Part shown: positions 1 to 8,935 of the stretch, one piece after another
How positions within the stretch are numbered: position 1 is the first letter of the stretch
Layout: the number at the start of each line of letters is the position of its first letter
Source: Frankiaceae bacterium
GTDB lineage: Bacteria; Actinomycetota; Actinomycetes; JADGOU01
DNA length: 16,293 nucleotides
Assembly (NCBI GenBank): GCA_017882835.1
Contig: JADGOU010000027.1
Location: forward strand, 1 to 16,293
Direction: 5' to 3'
The notes under the pieces: generated by a model
What the model was told of the DNA's origin: nothing
Seen by the model: the letters and a program-made list of their open reading frames with translations, nothing else
Database searches by the model: none
Program-made: the position numbers and the translations under genes

Positions 1-453
1 CTTGGCCGCCTGCACCTTCTGGCCCAGCTCGATCAGCTTCTCCGTCGGCACCGACTGGCGCAGCTGCGGCAGCAGGCTGGCCTCCTCTTCGGAGATGTGC
101 TGGCGGATGCCGCGCATCAGCGCGTCCAGGGAGGTCTCGAACTCGGGGTCGTCGGGGCTCATCCCGTCCAGTTGGTTCATCACCCGCTCGGCCGCCGCGT
201 GCTCGTCGATCTCGTGCTCGACGATCTGCTCGTCGCCCAGGGCTTCCTTGGCGGCCGGGTAGACGTACATCTCCTCGGCCTCGGAGTGGCGCACCAACTC
301 CTTGATCACCTTGCCGACGATCTCCTTGCGCTGCTGCTGGACCGCGGGGTTGCCGGCGGCGCTGGCGCGCAGCGACTCCAGCTGGACAAACATCTCCTCC
401 ACCTCGCGGTGGTCGGTGGTGAGTACCTCGATCACGTCCCGCTGCTCGTTCAT
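1..453 (-). CDS. Hemerythrin HHE cation-binding domain protein (3' end outside window)
   Basis: The minus strand is open from an ATG at 453 to the left edge, giving 151 codons with no stop. The ATG follows a strong ribosome binding site (AGGAGG, complement of 460-465, 6 nt spacing). The product is a mostly helical, charged protein with the spaced His/Glu pattern of the hemerythrin HHE family: H15 in TDHREVEE, H56 and E60 in RHSEAEE, H80, E81 and H85 in VEHEIDEH, and H119 and E123 in RQHISEEE. These would bind a di-iron (oxo) centre. Family members bind O2 or NO or act in redox and iron handling; which applies here cannot be told. There is no signal peptide, so it is probably cytoplasmic. It is transcribed divergently from typA across a 186-bp gap. 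The family call is secure and the function is not. Confidence 0.9.
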   Translation of the reverse strand, partial: MNEQRDVIEVLTTDHREVEEMFVQLESLRASAAGNPAVQQQRKEIVGKVIKELVRHSEAEEMYVYPAAKEALGDEQIVEHEIDEHAAAERVMNQLDGMSPDDPEFETSLDALMRGIRQHISEEEASLLPQLRQSVPTEKLIELGQKVQAAK

Positions 454-639
454 TGCACTCCTCCTGGGCCGGGTTACCGGGCGTCATCCGACTGCGTCGG
501 GATCCTCGTCGTACGCCGTCACTGCCCCGCCGCGGCCCGAGGTATGCCGGCGCTCGGGTATGGGAGCGGGCTCGGGGGCGGTTACCCTCGAGGAGCCGGA
601 CGATCGCCGGCGACCCCGTCTCCTGCGGAGCCTTCGCTC

Positions 640-2512
<1,873 letters not shown>

Positions 2513-2523
<11 letters not shown>

Positions 2524-2540
2524 GGCGCCTCGGCAGCCAC
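2513..2540 (+). terminator. Hairpin over the typA stop codon
   Basis: An imperfect inverted repeat. GTGGC (2513-2517) pairs with GCCAC (2536-2540). After one G-A mismatch, GCTGAGGC (2519-2526) pairs with GCCTCGGC (2527-2534) with one G-U. The inner bases would open to form the loop. There is no U-tract, as is usual for actinobacterial terminators. The assignment rests on structure and position only. Confidence 0.45.
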
Positions 2541-2553
2541 AGCCTCGCCCGCG

Positions 2554-2700
2554 TTACACCGGATGCAGGCGCAGCGAAGCATTGAGGGCGGCCACGATCC
2601 GTGCCAAGTCACCCGGATCGCTCGTGAAGATCACAGCCTGGCGCACCAGGTCGGCGCAGCGGTCGGCGCGGCGGGGCACGTGCCGGCGAACTACGGTGCA
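2554..2700 (-). pseudogene. Remnant of a PIN-domain (VapC-like) toxin gene, C-terminal part only
   Basis: Between typA and mshB the minus strand reads as the end of a PIN-domain ribonuclease: a segment ADLVRQAVIFTSDPGDLARI, then VAALNASLRLHPV and a TAA stop (complement of 2554-2556). The TSDPxDL block, with its acidic residue after a beta strand, followed by a helix and a short basic beta strand, is how VapC/PIN proteins of actinobacteria commonly end. Only about 40-48 residues are recognisable. Further upstream on this strand the frame runs antisense to mshB and no longer resembles a PIN domain, so the N-terminal two thirds with the other catalytic acids are gone. No antitoxin gene is present. 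I read this as a decayed remnant; the family call is from pattern recognition alone. Confidence 0.55.
2692..2697 (+). promoter_or_regulatory. -10 element of a probable leaderless mshB transcript
   Basis: TACGGT matches the actinobacterial TANNNT -10 consensus and ends exactly 6 nt before the GTG at 2704, so transcription would begin at or next to the start codon. No convincing -35 and no Shine-Dalgarno sequence is seen. The same arrangement recurs at three other genes in this window. Confidence 0.5.
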
Positions 2701-2703
2701 CCG

Positions 2704-3735
2704 GTGAGCGAAACTCTCGAGCCGCCGCCACCCGAGGTAGGAGTATCCGGCGCGGACGCCGCCGAGGCGGTGCTGGCCGAAGCGGCCGCGGCCGCCGCCG
2801 AAGCGGCCGCGGTCGTCGAGCCGCTGAAGCAGGCGGTGGAGATGACGCCGCTGGACTTCCCTCGCCGGCTGCTGCTGGTGCACGCCCATCCGGACGACGA
2901 GTCGATCACTTGCGGCGCGACGATGGCCAAGTACGCCGCGGAGGGCACTCTGGTCACGCAGGTCACCTGCACCCTTGGCGAGGAGGGCGAGATCCTCGAC
3001 CCGACCGTCGAGCACCTGGCCGCCGACCGCGAGGACGGCCTCGGCCAGCACCGCATCGGCGAGCTGGCGGCGGCGATGGAGGCGCTGCGGGTGCGCGACT
3101 TCCGCTTCCTGGGCGGGCCGGGACGCTACCGCGACTCGGGAATGATGGGCGTGCCGAGCAACGAGCGCCCGGAGTGCTTCTGGCAGGCCGACCTGGACGA
3201 GGCGACCCGGTTGCTGGTGGCTGTCGTGCGCGAGGTGCGTCCACAGGTCGTGGTCACCTACGACGAGAACGGCGGCTACGGCCACCCGGACCACATCCAG
3301 GCGCACCGGGTCGCGGTGGCGGCCTTCGCCAAGGCGGCCGACCCGGCGTACGCCCCGGAGGTCGGTGAGCCGTGGGCGGCCAGCAAGCTGTACTACACAG
3401 CGATGCCGAAGTCGGTGCTGCAGGCCGCGATCGACGCAGTGCGCGAGTCCGGCGGGACGATGTTCGAAGGCGTTGAGTCCGTCGATGACCTGCCGTTCGG
3501 CGTACCGGACGAGGTCGTGACCACGCAGATCGACGCGCCCGAGCAGTTCGAGGCCAAGATGGCCGCGCTGCACGCCTACCCGACGCAGATCTCCGTCGAC
3601 GGCCCGTTCTTCGCGCTGTCGAACAACATCGGCCAGCGGGCGTTCGGCACCGAGCACTACACCCTGGTGGCCGGAGAGCGGGGCGCCGGCGACGGTCCGT
3701 GCGGCCGCGAGTCGGACCTGTTCGCGGGGCTTTGA
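2704..3735 (+). CDS. mshB: N-acetyl-1-D-myo-inositol-2-amino-2-deoxy-alpha-D-glucopyranoside deacetylase (mycothiol biosynthesis)
   Basis: MshB removes the acetyl group from GlcNAc-inositol to give GlcN-inositol, the second half of the mycothiol precursor pathway in the cytoplasm. The zinc deacetylase signature AHPDDES (61-67) supplies H62, D65 and the catalytic base D64. GYGHPDH (191-197) supplies H194 and the third zinc ligand H197. CTLGEEGEI and the GRYRDSGMMG loop are typical of MshB rather than of the Mca amidase. GTG 2704 gives 343 residues and is supported by the -10 element 6 nt upstream and by the opening VSET, which resembles other MshB N-termini. It creates an Ala/Glu-rich extension of about 46 residues. 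ATG 2842 would give 297 residues, closer to the usual size of about 300, and is the alternative. A hairpin at 3787-3804 may end the transcript. Confidence 0.92.
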   Translation: MSETLEPPPPEVGVSGADAAEAVLAEAAAAAAEAAAVVEPLKQAVEMTPLDFPRRLLLVHAHPDDESITCGATMAKYAAEGTLVTQVTCTLGEEGEILDPTVEHLAADREDGLGQHRIGELAAAMEALRVRDFRFLGGPGRYRDSGMMGVPSNERPECFWQADLDEATRLLVAVVREVRPQVVVTYDENGGYGHPDHIQAHRVAVAAFAKAADPAYAPEVGEPWAASKLYYTAMPKSVLQAAIDAVRESGGTMFEGVESVDDLPFGVPDEVVTTQIDAPEQFEAKMAALHAYPTQISVDGPFFALSNNIGQRAFGTEHYTLVAGERGAGDGPCGRESDLFAGL

Positions 3736-3786
3736 CCTAGATCTGATTCGGCCGGTACGTCGGCGCCGGCGACTTGTGCGGCAGAA

Positions 3787-3804
3787 CGAGCCGCCGGCGG
3801 CTCG
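3787..3804. terminator. Perfect 18-bp palindrome after mshB
   Basis: CGAGCCGCC is followed directly by its reverse complement. As RNA it would form a 7-bp GC-rich stem with a 4-nt loop, 52 nt after the mshB stop, without a U-tract. A terminator is the simplest reading. As DNA it could equally be an operator. Confidence 0.45.
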
Positions 3805-3826
3805 AACCGTCGCACAACTTTGGCGC

Positions 3827-3848
3827 ATGGCCGGTTCATGGCCAGTTC
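3827..3848 (+). repeat. Tandem 11-bp repeat upstream of the FtsH-like gene
   Basis: ATGGCCGGTTC (3827-3837) is followed at once by ATGGCCAGTTC (3838-3848), one mismatch in 11. Two tandem sites one helical turn apart in a gene-free region could be a binding site for a regulator. No known operator is recognised. Confidence 0.5.
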
Positions 3849-4100
3849 ATTGCCGACACTCTGACTAACCGTGACACGAACGGGTGAACTCGTCACGTCG
3901 TGTAGTCAGGGGGACTGCACAGTGGGCACACTGACGACACGGCGAGCTCGTCCGACCACCGGCTCGTGCTAGTCCGAAGTTACGTGCATCCCTCGGTTCT
4001 CTTTCGGCCCGAGCGCAGCCCGGCTTTAGCGGTAGGCCGAAGTTCCTTTGCCGCCACGTCCGACCGGCAGTACGGCGCCGGCTACCACAGGAGGAGCACC

Positions 4101-6089
4101 GTGGCCTCAGGTCCGGACAGCGCGGTCACCAACTCCCTGGTCGGTCTCGGCGGCGACGGGCTGCTTACCGCGCGTTCCGTCGACGTCGGCGCCAGCCGGG
4201 AGTCGCGCCGCCGCCGGCGGCTGTGGACGGTGGCTGGCGTGCTGGGGGTGCCGACGGCGTTCCTGTGGTACCGCTTCCTCGTCGGCCGCCCATTCGACGT
4301 CTTCGCCCTTCCGCAGGTCGACTGGCTGCTTGTCACCCCAATCCTGTTCTTCGTCCTGCTCGGGGTCGCCCTGATCGGCTCACAGGTCGTGGCCGGCCGT
4401 TCCCCGCACGTGACCTACCGGCCGGAGCAGATCTCCACCCGGCTGGCGGACGTCAAGGGCATCGACCCGGTCAAGGACGACGTCGTCCGCTCGCTCAACC
4501 TGTTCCTGGCGCACAAGACCTTTACCGGCGAGATGGGCGGTACGCCGCGGCGCGGGCTGCTCTTCGAAGGCGCCCCAGGCACCGGCAAGACGCACCTGGC
4601 CAAGGCAATGGCGGCCGAGGCCGGGGTGCCGTTCCTGTTCGTGTCCGCGACGTCGTTCCAGTCCATGTTCTACGGCGCCACCGCGCGCAAGATCCGGTCC
4701 TATTTCGCCGCGCTGCGCAAGGCCGCCCGTCAGGAGGGTGGGGCGATCGGCTTCATCGAAGAGATCGACGCGATCGCCATGGCGCGCGGCGGGATATCCC
4801 CGATGACGGGTGGCGGCGCGCCCATGACCGGCTGGTCGGCCGGTTCGGTGGGGGCCGGTACCCGGCTGGCGGGCAGTTTGTTCGCCGACGGGCACGTGCC
4901 GGCGTACCTCCCGGCGCTCGCGGCGGCCGGCTCACTGTCCACACCGATGATCTCGGAGGGGACCGGCGGCGTTGTCAACGAAATGCTGGTGCAGATGCAG
5001 TCCTTCGACGCCCCGGCTCGCGGTCAGCAGGCCCTCGGCCGCCTCGTCGACGCGGTGAACCTGCTGCTGCCGGCGCAACGGCAGCTGTCCAAGCCGACTC
5101 CGCCGGTGACGAACGTGCTGCTCATCGCGGCCACGAACCGGGCCGACAATCTGGACCCGGCGCTGCTGCGGCCGGGTCGGTTCGACCGGCGGCTGACCTT
5201 CGAGCTGCCGGCCAAGGCCGGCCGGCGCGAGCTGGTCGACCACTTCCTGGCGACCAAGGCGCATGCTCCGGAGCTGGCCGATCCTGCGCTGCGGGACACC
5301 CTGGCCGGGGTCACCCAGGGCTACACCCCGGTCATGATCGAGCACCTGCTGGACGAGGCGCTGGTCAACGCGCTGCGCCGCGGTGCCGGCGCAATGAGCT
5401 GGCAGGACCTGGAGCGGGCGCGGATGACCGAGGAGGTCGGGCTGGGCCAGCCGGTGGCCTACACCGAGCACGAGCGGCGGCTGATCGCCACGCATGAGTC
5501 CGGGCACGCGACCGCGGCCTGGCTGACCGCGCCGCACCGCCGGCTGGAGATCCTCACCATCGTCAAGCGCCGCAGTGCCCTGGGTCTGCTCGCCCACGGC
5601 GACGCCGAGGACGTCTACACCCGGTCTCGGACCGAGATGCTGGCGCTGATCCAGATCGCACTGGCCGGCCAGTGCACCGAGGAGCTCTTCTTCGGGGACG
5701 TCTCCACCGGGCCGGGCGGGGACCTGGCGTACGCCACCAGCGTGGCCGCGGAGATGGTCGGGTCGGTCGGGATGGCCGGCACCCTGGTCTCCTACGCCGC
5801 GGTGCAGAACTCCGGCTTCAGCGACACGAACATCGTCGGCCGAGTGCTTTCCGATGGGGCCGGTCGCGCGGCGGTGGAGCGCATCCTGCAGGAGCAGAAG
5901 GCGGCGGTACGGACGCTGCTGGGAGACAACCGGCACCTGGTCGAGGCCCTGCGGGACGCCTTGCTGGCGCGCGAAGAGCTGATCGGCCGCGAGATTACCG
6001 CGGTGTTGGAGGCGGCTCGGTGCTCAGTCTTGATGGCGGGTACGGCGCCAACCGTGATCGACCTGCGAGACGCGGCTGCCCGCGAGTAG
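4101..6089 (+). CDS. FtsH-like membrane-anchored AAA+ ATPase / M41 zinc metalloprotease
   Basis: This 662-residue protein has two N-terminal membrane helices (about 40-60 and 73-95), an AAA+ module and an M41 peptidase domain, as in FtsH. Walker A is GAPGTGKT (157-164). The second region of homology (about 338-370) has AATNRADNLDPALLRPGRFDRR with its arginine fingers. The zinc site is HESGH (465-469) with D541 in GPGGDLAYAT as likely third ligand. Three points differ from housekeeping FtsH. Walker B reads FIEEIDAI (218-225), Glu replacing the usual first Asp. The pore loop reads MFYGAT instead of FVGVG. Two Gly/Pro/Ala-rich insertions (about 230-288 and 303-337) flank NEMLVQMQSFD. GTG 4101 follows AGGAGG (4089-4094). 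This is probably a second, divergent FtsH paralogue degrading membrane proteins; its substrate is unknown. Confidence 0.88.
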   Translation: MASGPDSAVTNSLVGLGGDGLLTARSVDVGASRESRRRRRLWTVAGVLGVPTAFLWYRFLVGRPFDVFALPQVDWLLVTPILFFVLLGVALIGSQVVAGRSPHVTYRPEQISTRLADVKGIDPVKDDVVRSLNLFLAHKTFTGEMGGTPRRGLLFEGAPGTGKTHLAKAMAAEAGVPFLFVSATSFQSMFYGATARKIRSYFAALRKAARQEGGAIGFIEEIDAIAMARGGISPMTGGGAPMTGWSAGSVGAGTRLAGSLFADGHVPAYLPALAAAGSLSTPMISEGTGGVVNEMLVQMQSFDAPARGQQALGRLVDAVNLLLPAQRQLSKPTPPVTNVLLIAATNRADNLDPALLRPGRFDRRLTFELPAKAGRRELVDHFLATKAHAPELADPALRDTLAGVTQGYTPVMIEHLLDEALVNALRRGAGAMSWQDLERARMTEEVGLGQPVAYTEHERRLIATHESGHATAAWLTAPHRRLEILTIVKRRSALGLLAHGDAEDVYTRSRTEMLALIQIALAGQCTEELFFGDVSTGPGGDLAYATSVAAEMVGSVGMAGTLVSYAAVQNSGFSDTNIVGRVLSDGAGRAAVERILQEQKAAVRTLLGDNRHLVEALRDALLAREELIGREITAVLEAARCSVLMAGTAPTVIDLRDAAARE

Positions 6090-6097
6090 GGCTCGCG
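6081..6097 (+). terminator. Hairpin over the stop of the FtsH-like gene
   Basis: CGCGAG (6081-6086) and CTCGCG (6092-6097) form a 6-bp stem with the loop TAGGG, which contains the stop codon. An overlapping palindrome GCTCGCGAGC sits at 6091-6100. It is followed by the -10 element of the next gene, so a transcript end and a new start here are consistent. Confidence 0.35.
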
Positions 6098-6123
6098 AGC
6101 ACGGCTGGCCCGACGGCCGCCGT

Positions 6124-6129
6124 TACGCT
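6124..6129 (+). promoter_or_regulatory. -10 element of a probable leaderless transcript of the small membrane protein gene
   Basis: TACGCT (TANNNT) ends 6 nt before GTG 6136. No Shine-Dalgarno sequence precedes that GTG. No -35 is recognised. The spacing is identical to that at mshB. Confidence 0.5.
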
Positions 6130-6135
6130 GGCCCG

Positions 6136-6675
6136 GTGCGCCGCCCGCCGCCTGTCGCCGCTGGAGCCCAGCCGGCGGCGCGACCGCCAGCCGCGCGGGA
6201 TGACCGGGACGACCATGACCGGGAAGACCATGACCGGGAAGACCATGACCGGGAAGACATCGACTCGGCGCAGCCAGGCGAAATAGCCAGACCCGACCCC
6301 CGGTGGGTGCTCCCGGCGACGTACGCCGTGCTCTTCGCGCTCGGCGCGGAGCTCGGCGGCGTCGGATCCTTCCTGGTCCCGTTGCGGGTCGGCGCCGTTG
6401 TGCTGCCGCTGTCGATCGTGATCGCGGTGGTCGGCAACGCCGCGGTCGGGGTGTTCGGGGCGCGGGGCACCGGCAGCCGGCTGGGGGCGGCGGTGCCTGG
6501 GCTGGGGTGGCTGCTGGTCGTGGGCGTGCTCGCCTCGGCCCGGCCCGAGGGCGACGTCGTGCTCACCGGCGGCCCGGTGGGGCTGGGGTTCACTGTCGGT
6601 GGCGCGCTCGCCGCCACTGCCGTGATCGGGTGGCCGCTGCGGCCGGCTTCACCTCCTTCCCCAGGGCGCCGATAG
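6136..6675 (+). CDS. Small four-helix membrane protein with acidic His-rich repeat region
   Basis: A 179-residue protein of unknown function. Residues 1-20 are Pro/Ala-rich. Residues 25-41 are an acidic, histidine-bearing repeat, DHDRE three times, from a perfect 15-bp tandem repeat. Four hydrophobic helices follow at about 58-74, 85-105, 117-133 and 148-166, joined by short loops. Position and topology resemble the small membrane protein next to mshB in mycobacteria (Rv1171, from memory), and streptomycetes have a DUF6113-type protein near mshB. I infer that this is the same syntenic family, but sequence identity was not checked. GTG 6136 is the chosen start because of the -10 element 6 nt upstream. 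A start inside the frame at the W-V-L-P segment (about residue 58) would remove the repeat region. Whether it works in mycothiol metabolism is unknown. Confidence 0.7.
   Translation: MRRPPPVAAGAQPAARPPAARDDRDDHDREDHDREDHDREDIDSAQPGEIARPDPRWVLPATYAVLFALGAELGGVGSFLVPLRVGAVVLPLSIVIAVVGNAAVGVFGARGTGSRLGAAVPGLGWLLVVGVLASARPEGDVVLTGGPVGLGFTVGGALAATAVIGWPLRPASPPSPGRR
6211..6255 (+). repeat. Three perfect 15-bp tandem repeats (DHDRE)
   Basis: GACCATGACCGGGAA occurs at 6211-6225, 6226-6240 and 6241-6255, preceded by a degenerate partial copy (6199-6210). The unit length is a multiple of three, so changes in copy number keep the frame of the membrane protein gene. Confidence 0.95.
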
Positions 6676-6732
6676 CCGACGTACCGACGCCGACGCCGAC
6701 GCCCCGGCCCGGACCGGCGCTCGGAGGTGCCC

Positions 6733-7254
6733 GTGACCGCGCGACCTTCCATCACCCGGGTGGTGCGGTCCAGCGACGTACCGATGACCGACCCGGACGG
6801 CGTGGCCACCGGCGCGGTCGTGCTCCGGCTGGCCGGGTCCCGCTATGCGCTGCCGCTGGCCGCGGTCGTCGAGGTTGGACGGGTGCCGCCAATCACTCGG
6901 GTGCCCGGGTTGCCCGGTTGGCTGGTCGGGGTCACCAACTGGCGCGGGCGCCTGCTCGCCGTCGTCGACCTCGGGCCGCTGCTCGGCGGCCCGAAGACGG
7001 CGGTGGCTGGTACCACGCGGCTCCTGCTGGTCAGTCAAGCCGCCGCCACCCTGGGCGTGTTGGCCGACTCAGTAGACGGCGTGGGCCCGGTCACCGGCGA
7101 ACCGGAGCCGGCCGTCGGCACCCTGCGCGCCGATGCCGCCATGCTGGTCCACGGTCAGCGCACCGATGCCGACGGACCTATCGGCGTGCTCGACGTCCAG
7201 GCCGTGCTGGCACTCCGGCGCCGGTTGCCGGGTAACCGCGAACGGAACTGCTGA
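6733..7254 (+). CDS. cheW: CheW-like chemosensory adaptor protein
   Basis: A 173-residue single-domain CheW protein, which links receptor tips to the CheA kinase. The CheW-fold pattern is clear from residue 28 on: a strand-rich segment with RYALPLAAVVEVGRVPPITR, then GLPGWLVGVTNWRGRLLAVVDLGPLLG, the family's most conserved stretch. The N-terminal 25 residues are unconserved. GTG 6733 is chosen because GGAGG (6723-6727) lies 5 nt before it; GTG 6727 would overlap that site, and ATG 6784 has no binding site. It is the first gene of a four-gene same-strand cluster with the receptor, kinase and regulator. The 57-nt gap after the small membrane protein gene could mean co-transcription. Confidence 0.9.
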   Translation: MTARPSITRVVRSSDVPMTDPDGVATGAVVLRLAGSRYALPLAAVVEVGRVPPITRVPGLPGWLVGVTNWRGRLLAVVDLGPLLGGPKTAVAGTTRLLLVSQAAATLGVLADSVDGVGPVTGEPEPAVGTLRADAAMLVHGQRTDADGPIGVLDVQAVLALRRRLPGNRERNC

Positions 7255-7343
7255 CCGGAGGCTGGTCGACGCCCTCGGCCGGCGGTTTCAGCCACCCCGC
7301 CGATCGGCCGATGGAGGCGCAGAGACGATCGTGGGAGGTGCGC

Positions 7344-8924
7344 GTGGAGTTCTCGACCCGGGTGGCCCGGTCGGCTGCGGTCGCTACCTGGACGAGCGTC
7401 CTGCTCGCCGGCCTCGGCGCGGCGGCACTGCAACGCTGGGACCGCGGCGTGGCCGTCCACGCCAACGCCGTCTACGCCTGGTCGGCCGTTGGCGCCTTGA
7501 TCGCCCTGGCCGTCACCCTGCTGCCGCAGCGATGGGCCGGTTCCACCGCCGACCGATCCCTGCGGGCGAATCGCGTCGTGCTGCTTGCCGCCGACCTGGT
7601 CTACGTCACGGCCGTGGTCACCGTCACCGGCGGCATCCGGGGTCCGTTCTGGGTGCTCTACATCCCGGTGGTGCTGGTTGCCGCGGTCTCGATGCCACGC
7701 TGGCAGGGCACCGGCTTCGGGCTGGCGGCTGCCGCCGGCGTGATCGTGGCATCGGTGCTGGCCCACGTGGTCGACTTCGGCACCTCGGGCTCGCTACTGC
7801 TGGTCGCACCGGTCTTCCCGGCGGTGGCATGGTTCAACGGCACGCTGGCCGGCGCCCTGTGGGGGCTGCGCAGCGCCGCCCAGGCCGAACGCGACGAACT
7901 CGCCCGGCGGGTGGAGCTGCTCTCCTCGGCACTTGGCCGGGCGGCCGCGGGCGACCTGTCGGTCGAGGCCGTCGCCGAACTTCCCGGTGACGATGGTGCA
8001 CAGCGCCAGGCCACCGGACACGAAGCCCTGGAAACGCTAAGCATCGCCTTCGCCCGTACGCTCGCGGACCTGCGCGACTTGGTCACCCAGATTCGCGGCG
8101 GTGGGGAGCAGATCGCGGCCAGCGCCGCGCAGCTGTTGGCTACCGCCCGCGAGCACGCGGCGAGCGCGGGCGAGCAGTCCTCCGCGGTGTCCGAGACGAC
8201 CAGCACGATCGAGCAGCTGGCCGCGACCGCGGCGGCGATCTCCGAGACCGCCCAGTCGGTCGCCCGGTTCGCCGCCGACACCTTGCAGTACGCCGATGAC
8301 GGCCGGACCGCGGTCACGGCTAGCGTCGGCTCGATGGAGGCGATCACGGTCCGGGTGGACTCGATCGCTGAGCGGGCCTTGTCGCTGGGTGAGAAGTCCC
8401 AAGAGATCGGTCGTATCGTCGAGGTGATCGACGACCTGGCCGAGCAGACCAACCTGCTGGCGCTCAATGCCGCCATCGAGGCCGCCCGCGCCGGCGAGCA
8501 CGGCCGCGGGTTCGCCGTGGTGGCCACCGAGGTTCGCAAGCTGGCCGAGCGAGCCCGGGAGTCCGCCGGACACATTCAGGTCCTGGTCGGTGAGATCCAG
8601 GCCGAGACGAACAAGACGATCATGGCAAGCGAGGAGGGCGCCAAGGAGGCCCGGATGGGGACCAACCTGGCGCACGGGGTGGTGGATGCGTTGGAGCGCA
8701 TCGCCGGGATGGTGGACGAGACCACGACGGCGGCCCAGGAGATCTCCATCGCCACCTCCCAGCAGCGGTCTGCCTCCGAGCAGGTGGTGGCCGCGATGAC
8801 CCAGGTGTCCGACGTGGCCCGGCACTACGCCGACGGCTCCCGGCAGGCTGCGGCGGCGGTTGCCGAACTGGACGGCTTGTCCAGCGATCTGCGGGAGTCG
8901 ATCGCCCGGTTCCGGGTTGCCTGA
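7344..8924 (+). CDS. Methyl-accepting chemotaxis protein with six-helix membrane sensor
   Basis: A 526-residue receptor. The N-terminal 200 residues carry about six hydrophobic segments (roughly 11-29, 43-60, 79-97, 101-118, 125-145, 150-172) with short loops and no periplasmic ligand domain, so sensing would occur in or at the membrane. A short HAMP-like stretch (ALGRAAAGDLSVEAV) leads into a long helical signalling domain. Its tip contains EQTNLLALNAAIEAARAGE (367-385) followed by HGRGFAVVATEVRKLAERA, the kinase-control hairpin shared by all such receptors. Pairs such as EQSSA and EQVVAA look like methylation sites, although no methyltransferase gene is in view. GTG 7344 follows GGGAGG (7333-7338) with 5 nt spacing; ATG 7311 lacks a binding site and would add 11 residues. 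The ligand is unknown. Confidence 0.92.
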   Translation: MEFSTRVARSAAVATWTSVLLAGLGAAALQRWDRGVAVHANAVYAWSAVGALIALAVTLLPQRWAGSTADRSLRANRVVLLAADLVYVTAVVTVTGGIRGPFWVLYIPVVLVAAVSMPRWQGTGFGLAAAAGVIVASVLAHVVDFGTSGSLLLVAPVFPAVAWFNGTLAGALWGLRSAAQAERDELARRVELLSSALGRAAAGDLSVEAVAELPGDDGAQRQATGHEALETLSIAFARTLADLRDLVTQIRGGGEQIAASAAQLLATAREHAASAGEQSSAVSETTSTIEQLAATAAAISETAQSVARFAADTLQYADDGRTAVTASVGSMEAITVRVDSIAERALSLGEKSQEIGRIVEVIDDLAEQTNLLALNAAIEAARAGEHGRGFAVVATEVRKLAERARESAGHIQVLVGEIQAETNKTIMASEEGAKEARMGTNLAHGVVDALERIAGMVDETTTAAQEISIATSQQRSASEQVVAAMTQVSDVARHYADGSRQAAAAVAELDGLSSDLRESIARFRVA

Positions 8925-8935
8925 GCCGGCTCGAG

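Larger units (their letters stand above)
3736..4100. other. 365-bp gap between mshB and the FtsH-like gene
   Basis: No convincing gene lies here. The gap contains a perfect 18-bp palindrome (3787-3804), a tandem 11-bp repeat (3827-3848), a small inverted repeat CAGTG/CACTG (3920-3933), and a 16-codon reading frame from GTG 3922 to the stop at 3970-3972 that follows a GGGGGA. The last 110 bases are comparatively AT-richer and lead to the strong ribosome binding site of the FtsH-like gene. A promoter and a long 5' leader are likely, but I could not place a -10 element with confidence. Confidence 0.6.

Noticed and set aside
97..639. Long N-terminal extension of typA from an upstream start
   Set aside because: The extension overlaps the hemerythrin gene on the other strand and lacks family similarity. 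GTG 640 has a ribosome binding site and gives the normal length.
3922..3972. 16-codon leader peptide frame (VGTLTTRRARPTTGSC) upstream of the FtsH-like gene
   Set aside because: It has a plausible GGGGGA site and ends in Cys, but is too short to separate from chance and no linked sulfur gene follows. It is mentioned only as part of the gap.
4101..6089. Proteolytically dead FtsH homologue
   Set aside because: HESGH and the downstream Asp (D541) are intact, so loss of protease activity is not supported despite the odd Walker B.
6199..6255. CRISPR-like or satellite repeat
   Set aside because: The units are contiguous 15-mers without spacers inside a coding frame, so this is a coding tandem repeat.
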